Shown piece after piece: positions 13,872-19,345 of a stretch of 19,345 bases of DNA; the first letter of the stretch is position 1; the number at the start of each line of letters is the position of its first letter. The DNA comes from an uncultured Actinomycetes bacterium (GTDB lineage: Bacteria; Actinomycetota; Actinomycetes; Nanopelagicales; Nanopelagicaceae). The position numbers and the translations under genes are program-made. The notes beneath the pieces were generated by a model that was given only the letters and a program-made list of their open reading frames with translations, was not told the DNA's origin and searched no databases. Where the stretch lies: positions 1 through 19,345 of the forward strand of contig CAILBF010000075.1 in NCBI GenBank assembly GCA_903832395.1. Reading direction: 5' to 3'.

Positions 13872-14399
13872 ATGAGTTCAATCGCCTATTTTGCAACTGG
13901 CTGTTTCTGGGGAGCCGAACGTCGCTTTTGGTCCATGCCAGGCGCTGTTGAAACATCAGTGGGATACATGGGTGGTACCGATCCGCATCCAACCTATGAA
14001 AGTGTGTGCACGGGCCGAACTGGTCATGCCGAAATGGTAAGAGTTACATTTGATGAATCGAAAATTTCCTATCAACGCTTACTTGAAGAGTTTTGGATAA
14101 TGCATGATCCAACATCCTTAAATAGGCAGGGAGGGGATATTGGAACTCAGTATCGCAGCTCCATTTACACGACCACTCCCGCTCAATATGTCACGGCAGT
14201 TGAATCTCGCAATGTCTACCAAGGCGTCCTGACTGCACATGGTTTCGACGACATTGCAACCGAGATTATTAGTGCTGATGGCGTTGCCTATCATCTAGCC
14301 GAGGAGTATCACCAAAAATACTTAGCTAAAAATCCCGCTGGTTATGATTGTCATTCCACAACTGGGATTGCTTATCCAAGCGCTGGAGTTTCAGTATGA
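13872..14399 (+). CDS. msrA: Peptide-methionine (S)-S-oxide reductase MsrA
   Basis: MsrA reduces the S-form of methionine sulfoxide in proteins and free methionine, using thioredoxin. The 175-residue protein starts close to the active site motif GCFWG (catalytic Cys11), followed by VGYMGG, the HAEMVRVTFD strand, the GTQYRS motif (91-96) and the C-terminal AEEYHQKYL helix. Cys160 near the C-terminus is the likely resolving cysteine. There is no signal peptide, so it acts in the cytosol. The ATG has a weak GAAAG nine bases upstream. It overlaps msrB by four bases (ATGA), so both stereoisomers of the oxide are handled by one transcript. Confidence 0.95.
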   Translation: MSSIAYFATGCFWGAERRFWSMPGAVETSVGYMGGTDPHPTYESVCTGRTGHAEMVRVTFDESKISYQRLLEEFWIMHDPTSLNRQGGDIGTQYRSSIYTTTPAQYVTAVESRNVYQGVLTAHGFDDIATEIISADGVAYHLAEEYHQKYLAKNPAGYDCHSTTGIAYPSAGVSV

Positions 14400-14809
14400 G
14401 TGAAAAGAACTATCGAGTTCAAATTAACGAGGAAGAACTTGCGGCAAAGTTAGATCCTTTGTCTTTCGATGTTTTACGACATGCTGCCACAGAACGCCCA
14501 TTCACTGGAGAATATACCGACACCGATAAAATCGGGATTTATAAATGCAAAGCATGCAGTGCGGTTCTTTTCAAAAGCGAAACTAAGTTTCACTCCGGTT
14601 GTGGGTGGCCATCATTTTATGCACCTACTGCAGATGATGCTGTAGAACTCATTGAAGATCGTTCACTTTTTCCACGGGTTCGCACTGAAGTCCGTTGCTC
14701 TGCCTGTGGATCTCACCTCGGCCATGTATTTAAAGGCGAAGGCTATGACGTTCCAACCGATGAGCGCTGGTGCATAAATTCGGTCGCGCTTATTCTTGAG
14801 GATATTTAG
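14396..14809 (+). CDS. msrB: Peptide-methionine (R)-S-oxide reductase MsrB
   Basis: MsrB reduces the R-form of methionine sulfoxide. The 137 residues include two zinc-binding CxxC pairs (Cys51/Cys54 and Cys101/Cys104), FHSGCGWPSF (65-74) with Cys69 as likely resolving residue, the GSHLGHVF segment and catalytic Cys126 in RWCINS. An upstream in-frame ATG at 14348 lies inside msrA in another frame and would add 16 unrelated residues. ATG 14396, overlapping the msrA stop as ATGA, gives the family N-terminus and is preferred. Its TAG stop overlaps the TAA stop of the converging glycosylase gene by four bases. Confidence 0.95.
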   Translation: MSEKNYRVQINEEELAAKLDPLSFDVLRHAATERPFTGEYTDTDKIGIYKCKACSAVLFKSETKFHSGCGWPSFYAPTADDAVELIEDRSLFPRVRTEVRCSACGSHLGHVFKGEGYDVPTDERWCINSVALILEDI

Positions 14810-15450
14810 TAATCCAAGCCGCGTGATTCATGTACGGCTTGATAGCAATACCACGCTACAACACTGCGATAGGGATGAAGTTTCTCGCCCTTTAAATCTA
14901 AAGCTTTAGCCGCAATTTCTTCGTTATTTTTATGAATTATATCCCAGCCTCGTCTTACTGCCAGATCGCCAGTGGGCCAAACATTTAATCGGCCTAATTG
15001 AAACATCATAAACATCTCTACCGTCCATCGACCGATTCCCCACAACGAGGTGAGCGCTTCAAAGATCTCTTGATCGTCATGGATTTCATCGATTCGATCA
15101 ACGGGAATTGTCTTATCTAGTACAGCTAACGATAAGCCTTTTAGGGTGCGGGATTTAGCGCCAGAAACCCCTATTTCACGCAACTTCGCATCATCTAATG
15201 CAGCTAACTTCTTTGCAGTGACTTGACCCTTGCAAGCCAGAACTAATCGGCCATGGATAGTGTCGGCAGCTTTAGTCGCGAGTTGCTGCGAGATTACAGA
15301 ACTAACTAGTGATTCAAAATTCGTCTCCGTGGGTAATTTTCTGCCTATTGTGCATAGTGGTCGACGCGCAATCAGTGGAGCAAATTTTTTATCTAACTCA
15401 CCGACCTCAGTTACGATACGCCGCATTTTTTGGGCGGAGTGAAGCGCCAT
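14806..15450 (-). CDS. HhH-GPD DNA glycosylase (3-methyladenine DNA glycosylase 2/AlkA-like)
   Basis: This is a base excision repair enzyme that should remove alkylated purines such as 3-methyladenine. The 214 residues form the HhH-GPD core: the SSVISQQLATKAAD helix (50-63), the helix-hairpin-helix LWGIGRWTVEM (136-146) and the catalytic aspartate Asp162 in WPTGDLAVRRG. It lacks the N-terminal TBP-like domain of E. coli AlkA and has no iron-sulfur cysteines, so it is neither MutY nor Nth. It starts three bases after the stop of the DUF4389 gene and is probably co-transcribed with it. No clear ribosome binding site is visible; Met9 is an alternative start. Confidence 0.87.
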   Translation of the reverse strand: MALHSAQKMRRIVTEVGELDKKFAPLIARRPLCTIGRKLPTETNFESLVSSVISQQLATKAADTIHGRLVLACKGQVTAKKLAALDDAKLREIGVSGAKSRTLKGLSLAVLDKTIPVDRIDEIHDDQEIFEALTSLWGIGRWTVEMFMMFQLGRLNVWPTGDLAVRRGWDIIHKNNEEIAAKALDLKGEKLHPYRSVVAWYCYQAVHESRGLDY

Positions 15451-15453
15451 TAA

Positions 15454-16050
15454 TTACAATGAAAAAACTGGATATTCATCAGTCACGAGCAGAAAGGCAT
15501 AACCTAAAACTCGGTTCCAATAGGCAATAGTTCCGACGACACCTTCGGCGCAAGCTTCGGGATAGTTACCGGTGAAGACAACGCTAAACCAAGCAAAAAT
15601 CGTGAGGAAAGACGCATAGATTACATATGCAACCCCCACGAAATATAGAGGAATTGCTAAAAACCATTTTACTAAAGGTAGCCATCGGTTAAGTGCCTTA
15701 GCATCTACCGGCGGAAAAGTTACGCTGACAATGTCATTTTCTTCGATGGAGGGATATTCATCCGTAAGCAACAAGAGGTATGCATCAACGCGCGTTTGCA
15801 AGGAAAGAAGTGCTTCGTTAAATGCTAATAAGTAACTTGGATAAACTTGGCGAAAAATAATTGCAAGAGCAACCGGAAGTACTAAAAATCCGATTGCAAA
15901 GTAGCCCGAGGTATTTGTACTAAAATCTGTAGGCGTAAATGATGAGAGAAAAATCGCCATAGGTACAACGAGGATAATTCTAAAGAAGGCGCTCACCCGA
16001 TCTCGTTCGGTGAGTGATACATCAATCTGGGTCTGGATTTGTTGGTTCAT
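15454..16050 (-). CDS. DUF4389 family membrane protein
   Basis: The 198-residue membrane protein has a short polar N-terminus, hydrophobic segments at about 22-38, 50-68 and 126-160 (the last probably two helices), and a motif seen twice: YLLLLTDEYP (91-100) and YAFLLVTDEYP (184-194). This duplication, with the RVDAY/RVLGY lead-in, is typical of DUF4389, whose function is unknown. The reading frame extends 42 codons upstream of ATG 16050, but that extension runs into the lacI promoter region and contains no family sequence, so the shorter start is preferred. It lies directly upstream of the glycosylase gene and divergent to the lacI-type gene. Confidence 0.82.
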   Translation of the reverse strand: MNQQIQTQIDVSLTERDRVSAFFRIILVVPMAIFLSSFTPTDFSTNTSGYFAIGFLVLPVALAIIFRQVYPSYLLAFNEALLSLQTRVDAYLLLLTDEYPSIEENDIVSVTFPPVDAKALNRWLPLVKWFLAIPLYFVGVAYVIYASFLTIFAWFSVVFTGNYPEACAEGVVGTIAYWNRVLGYAFLLVTDEYPVFSL

Positions 16051-16090
16051 GAGGCTAAATCTACTCTTTGAGTAAAAAACCCATTGCTTT

Positions 16091-16119
16091 TTGCGGGGGT
16101 TATGCCTTACTTTTACACT
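16091..16119 (+). promoter_or_regulatory. Candidate sigma-70 type promoter of the LacI-family gene
   Basis: TTGCGG (16091-16096) and TACACT (16114-16119) are separated by exactly 17 bases. They match three and four of six consensus positions. The predicted transcription start is near 16126, giving a leader of about 50 bases. Confidence 0.4.
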
Positions 16120-16128
16120 TCTTGCATA

Positions 16129-16152
16129 GGTTTTACAGGTTTTTGCAGAACC
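16129..16152. promoter_or_regulatory. Candidate autoregulatory operator of the LacI-family gene
   Basis: Nine-base half-sites GGTTTTACA (16129-16137) and TGCAGAACC (16144-16152) form an imperfect inverted repeat, seven of nine positions pairing, around a 6-base spacer. The repeat lies just after the predicted transcription start and before the ribosome binding site, where a repressor would block its own gene. The centre lacks the CG step usual in LacI-family operators. Confidence 0.3.
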
Positions 16153-16163
16153 AATCGGGTAAA

Positions 16164-16169
16164 AAGGGG
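16164..16169 (+). promoter_or_regulatory. Ribosome binding site of the LacI-family gene
   Basis: AAGGGG lies six bases before ATG 16176. It supports that start over the in-frame ATG at 16068, which would add 36 non-family residues. Confidence 0.65.
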
Positions 16170-16175
16170 CGATCA

Positions 16176-17183
16176 ATGGCGGGCATTAAAGAGGTCGCCG
16201 ATGAGGCTGGAGTATCGACTGCAACGGTCTCACGCGCCCTTCGCGGCCTACAACACGTCAATGAGGCTACGCGAACCAAGATTTTAGATGCGGCAAAGAA
16301 GCTTGATTATCCATTGACGCGCGCAGATACACCCAATGGCCGAACAAACAGCGTTGGTGTAGTTGCTCCATATATTTCGCGTTGGTATTTCTCGCAAGTT
16401 ATAAGTGGTGCTGAACAGGCTCTGCGCGAGGCCGGATTGGATTTACTAATTTATAACTTCAGCGCCATGAAGGGCCGAGAAAGGTTATTTCAACATCAAC
16501 TTCTAAAGGGTCGTGTTGATGCCCTCATTGTCATCTCACTGCCACCCACTGTCGAAGAGTTCGACTCAATTCTTGGGCTAGGTATTCCAATTGCTTTAGT
16601 CGGCATGAATCATCCACAGTGTGCAAGCATAAAAATCGATGACGTTGCTGCGGCTCGAACGGCAACTCAGCATCTTGTTAATCAAGGGCACAAAAAAATC
16701 GGACTTATGTCGGGTCGGCCGGATGATCCATTTAATTTCAGTGTTCCACAGGATCGTCGTAAAGGTTTCTTGCAGGTTTTAGCTGAAAATCAATTGGAGT
16801 GGTTGCCATCGCGTGAAGTGCACGGCGATTTCACAATGAATACTGCCTCGCGCGCGATGGATGAATTATTAGCGCGCCCTAATAGGCCAACGGCAATTTT
16901 CTGCGAATCCGATGAAATGGCGATGGGTGCATTGCAGGCGCTCCGCCGTCATGGATTGAAATCACCCGAAGATATTTCAATTGTCGGCTTTGACGGTCAC
17001 GAGATGGCTGAGTTCTCTGAGTTAACAACTATCGAGCAGCCAGTTGCGCTCATGGGAGAGATGGCTGCTTGGTCAATCGTGGAGCGATTGCGTAAACCAA
17101 ATGTGCCAGTTCCGTCGTTGGTTTTACCCACAACTTTAGTTGTCCGAAATACCACTCGACGATTGCTCCCCGGGGAGGCCTGA
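16176..17183 (+). CDS. LacI family transcriptional regulator
   Basis: The 335-residue repressor has a LacI-type helix-turn-helix at residues 3-25 (IKEVADEAGVSTATVSRAL), a hinge region (about 46-57) and a periplasmic-binding-protein-like effector domain (58-335) with the usual DEMAMGALQALRRHG helix and ISIVGFDG strand. The hinge between LDY and GRTN reads PLTRADTPN. It is about two residues shorter than usual and lacks the Ala-x-x-Leu pattern whose leucine wedges into the operator centre in LacI and PurR. The effector cannot be read from sequence, and no sugar transport or catabolism gene is adjacent on this side. A MalY-like gene follows after 45 bases on the same strand, and the regulator may control it. 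Confidence 0.92.
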   Translation: MAGIKEVADEAGVSTATVSRALRGLQHVNEATRTKILDAAKKLDYPLTRADTPNGRTNSVGVVAPYISRWYFSQVISGAEQALREAGLDLLIYNFSAMKGRERLFQHQLLKGRVDALIVISLPPTVEEFDSILGLGIPIALVGMNHPQCASIKIDDVAAARTATQHLVNQGHKKIGLMSGRPDDPFNFSVPQDRRKGFLQVLAENQLEWLPSREVHGDFTMNTASRAMDELLARPNRPTAIFCESDEMAMGALQALRRHGLKSPEDISIVGFDGHEMAEFSELTTIEQPVALMGEMAAWSIVERLRKPNVPVPSLVLPTTLVVRNTTRRLLPGEA

Positions 17184-17228
17184 GAGTTCTAGGTGTCTTT
17201 ATTGTGGCCCTCAAGGTAGCCTTCGAGT

Positions 17229-18401
17229 GTGACTGATTCCAACGTACAAGCCCTCTCCCTAGCCGAACTCACAACACACCACTCGGAAAAATGGAGTGGT
17301 TTCGATTCTGATGTTTTGCCGCTTCCCGTGGCCGAGATGGATTTCCCAATTGCAGATCCAATCCGAAAAGTATTACTCGATATGGTCACAAGCTCGGATC
17401 TAGGTTACTTGGGTTTAGTCCCTGAGCTAGGCGCTGGCTTCGCGAAGTTTGCACATGAGCGTTGGAATTGGATCGTTGATACATCGCAGGTCCGAGTTGC
17501 CGCCGATGTTGGAGTTGGAGTCGTTGAAGTTTTACGCGTATTCACTCAACCTGGAGATAGCGTTTTAATTAACTCACCCATCTATCAGAATTTCTATAAC
17601 TGGATAAATGAGACTCGTCTTACGAAGATTGACATTCCATTTACGCGCACTGGCTCAGAGGCTGAAGGGTCAAATCCTTGGGTTTTAGATTTTGATGAAG
17701 TTGAAAAGATTTATGCTTCCGGATTGAAAGTGCATTTGCTATGTTCACCACATAATCCGCTGGGTCGTATTTATTCTAAGAACGAGCTCATTCGAATTGC
17801 AGACATGGCGAAGAAGTATGGTGTTTTGGTAATCAGTGATGAGATTCATTCGCCACTAACATTCACCCCTCACGAATTCACGCCATTTTTAACTGTAAGC
17901 GATGCGGCTAGGGAGGTTGGCGTTGCAGTCACGTCAGCCACCAAAGCTTGGAATCTCGCTGGATTAAAGTGCGCAATCATCGTCTCCCAGAATGATGCGA
18001 TTCATAAAAAATTAGAAGAAATGCCAAAGGCCGTACATTTTCGTGCATCAATTTTGGGTGCCTATGCCTCGGCTGCAGCCTTTGCCGATGGAGGACCGTG
18101 GCTTGATGCAGTAATTAAGAATCTCGATGACAATCGATTCCTACTTCGCGATTTATTGAAAGATCAATTGCCAACAGTCAGGTACAACATTCCACACAAT
18201 GGTTATCTTGCATGGCTAGACATGAGTTCTTTGAATCTGGGCGAAAGCCCTGCCGAAACACTTCTTCAAAAGGGGAGAGTCGCACTTAACCCAGGCTCTC
18301 TGTATGGCGAGCAAAGCACGCAATACGTGCGGTTAAACTTTGCAACTAGTCCAGAGATAATTACTGAGGCAATGAAACGGATCGTTTCTACGCTTAAATG
18401 A
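17229..18401 (+). CDS. MalY/PatB-type PLP aminotransferase (cystathionine beta-lyase)
   Basis: This fold-type I pyridoxal phosphate enzyme has 390 residues. The family N-terminal motif KWSGFDSDVLPLPVAEMDFP (21-40) is specific to the MalY/PatB group. Other residues are Tyr119, Asn176 (SPHNPLGR), Asp204 and His207 (SDEIHSP), the PLP lysine Lys239 (SATKAWN) and a C-terminal substrate-carboxylate arginine in YVRLNFATS. Members cleave C-S bonds of cystathionine or cysteine conjugates, giving homocysteine or thiols, pyruvate and ammonia. The substrate here is not established. The start is GTG 17229; AAGG lies about ten bases upstream. Its stop overlaps the next start (ATGA), so it is in an operon with the oxidoreductase. 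Confidence 0.88.
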   Translation: MTDSNVQALSLAELTTHHSEKWSGFDSDVLPLPVAEMDFPIADPIRKVLLDMVTSSDLGYLGLVPELGAGFAKFAHERWNWIVDTSQVRVAADVGVGVVEVLRVFTQPGDSVLINSPIYQNFYNWINETRLTKIDIPFTRTGSEAEGSNPWVLDFDEVEKIYASGLKVHLLCSPHNPLGRIYSKNELIRIADMAKKYGVLVISDEIHSPLTFTPHEFTPFLTVSDAAREVGVAVTSATKAWNLAGLKCAIIVSQNDAIHKKLEEMPKAVHFRASILGAYASAAAFADGGPWLDAVIKNLDDNRFLLRDLLKDQLPTVRYNIPHNGYLAWLDMSSLNLGESPAETLLQKGRVALNPGSLYGEQSTQYVRLNFATSPEIITEAMKRIVSTLK

Positions 18402-19345
18402 AGGACGAGTCGTGTGACGTAATCATTATTGGCGGAGGCCATAACGGCTTGGTAGCTGCTGCATACCTTGCGCGAGCAGGCAAGAAGGTTCGTATCGTGG
18501 AGGCTAACGCAGAGGTCGGAGGAGCAACCACAAGCGTTCGCGCTTTCCCCGGCTTTGATGCTCGAATTTCGCGTTATTCATACCTTGTATCCCTATTGCC
18601 AGATTCAATCGTCGCTGACTTAGGTCTGAACTTCGAATGCATTTCGCGCACAGTTTCTAGCTATACGCCGTACTCACGGGATGGAAAGAATGCTGGCTTG
18701 CTCGTATCCAGACAGTGGGATGTAGATACTGAGGCATCATTTAATCTCCTGGATTCAACTGGCCATGAAGCAGCAGCATGGCAAGAGTTTTACTCACAAA
18801 TTGCAGAGTTTGCAGAGCGAATCGCCCCCACATTCCTTGAACCTCTCATGACCCGAAGTGAGCTTCGGGATTTGATTGGATTACCAGCGGTTTGGGATTA
18901 CTTAATTGAACGGCCAATTGGCGAAGTTATTTCGGCGCGATTCAACGATGACCTAGTTCGTGGCGTCGTATTAACCGATGGCCTCATCGGGACTTTTGCA
19001 TCTGCCTTTGATTTGCAGTCGAATATTTGTTTTCTCTATCATTTAATTGGCAACGGTAGCGGTGAGTGGAAGGTCCCAAAAGGTGGAATGGGTGCGCTCG
19101 TTGCTGAACTAGAACGTGTAGCGCGCGAGGCAGGTGTAGAAATAGTAGTGAATGAACGCGTAATAAATGTAGCTAGCGATGGAGACGGCGTCACCATAAC
19201 AACTGCTAGTGGTCAAAAAATGCGCTCTCTTTATTTGTTATCAAATGCCGCGCCCCAAGTTCTTGCACAATTACGCGGTACGCCAGTGCCTAGAAGCCGC
19301 GATGGATCGCAGATGAAGATTAATATTTTGTTAAAGCGCCTGCCG
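18398..19345 (+). CDS. Phytoene dehydrogenase-like FAD oxidoreductase (PYROXD2-like), 3' truncated by the window
   Basis: The frame is open from ATG 18398 to the window end (316 codons, no stop). The N-terminal Rossmann motif is IIIGGGHNGLVAAAYLARAG (9-28), followed by the FAD ribose glutamate Glu35 and the second glycine pair VGGA (40-43). Later segments such as WKVPKGGMGALVAEL and a LSNAAP element fit the phytoene desaturase/PYROXD2 superfamily. It is probably not a carotenoid desaturase: the HNG form of the glycine motif and the FPGF.AR.SRYSYLVSLLP region are typical of the PYROXD2-like branch, whose bacterial substrates are unknown. The four-base overlap with the MalY-like gene implies co-expression. 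The C-terminal part is not visible. Confidence 0.85.
   Translation, partial: MKDESCDVIIIGGGHNGLVAAAYLARAGKKVRIVEANAEVGGATTSVRAFPGFDARISRYSYLVSLLPDSIVADLGLNFECISRTVSSYTPYSRDGKNAGLLVSRQWDVDTEASFNLLDSTGHEAAAWQEFYSQIAEFAERIAPTFLEPLMTRSELRDLIGLPAVWDYLIERPIGEVISARFNDDLVRGVVLTDGLIGTFASAFDLQSNICFLYHLIGNGSGEWKVPKGGMGALVAELERVAREAGVEIVVNERVINVASDGDGVTITTASGQKMRSLYLLSNAAPQVLAQLRGTPVPRSRDGSQMKINILLKRLP

Noticed and set aside
16051..16176. 42-codon N-terminal extension of the DUF4389 gene
   Set aside because: It is basic, non-family sequence running across the lacI-type promoter region; ATG 16050 gives the expected N-terminus.

Overview
The window looks like a chromosomal segment of a small-genome, moderate-GC actinobacterium. 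The phylum is supported by a WhiB1-type iron-sulfur protein, the MtrA/MtrB two-component pair, a PdtaS-type HisKA_2 kinase, and the small actinobacterial families DUF3499, Rv3235-like/DUF6459 and DUF6912-like. Short gaps, overlapping stops, AT-leaning codon use and several genes missing from otherwise conserved neighbourhoods suggest a streamlined freshwater lineage such as acI/Nanopelagicales. That placement is inference; no 16S rRNA gene is present.

Region 1 (1-9060) runs entirely on the plus strand. It holds the tail of a DUF5719-like gene, a DUF3499 gene, a phosphomannomutase/phosphoglucomutase (manB), ahcY, mtrA, mtrB, a ComF-family phosphoribosyltransferase and secA. The order matches the mycobacterial stretch manB ... 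sahH-mtrA-mtrB-lpqB-comF-like-hpf-secA1, but tmk, lpqB and hpf are absent between their usual neighbours. ahcY is joined to mtrA by a TAATG overlap, so methyl-cycle and envelope-signalling genes are probably co-transcribed.

Region 2 (9057-13563) starts with a minus-strand Rv3235/DUF6459-like gene whose stop overlaps the secA stop. A divergent plus-strand group follows: a membrane-anchored SAF-domain protein, a CpaE/TadZ-like ATPase-fold protein whose P-loop has lost its lysines, a DUF6912-like protein, and PdtaS. These four genes are packed with overlaps or gaps under 20 bases, and no pilus motor or pilin gene is present. whiB1 converges on pdtaS from the other side. This is the least understood part of the window.

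Region 3 (13731-16050) holds tRNA-Arg(CCG) on the minus strand, the methionine sulfoxide reductase pair msrA-msrB joined by an ATGA overlap, and a minus-strand pair made of a DUF4389 membrane protein and a HhH-GPD DNA glycosylase. The glycosylase stop overlaps the msrB stop.

Region 4 (16051-19345) holds a LacI-family regulator with an atypical hinge and a candidate autoregulatory operator. A MalY/PatB-type PLP enzyme follows, then a phytoene-dehydrogenase-like FAD oxidoreductase cut by the window end; these two are joined by an ATGA overlap.

Most of the window is conserved actinobacterial housekeeping sequence. I saw no insertion sequence, CRISPR array, prophage or defence island. No stretch longer than 300 bases lacks a gene.
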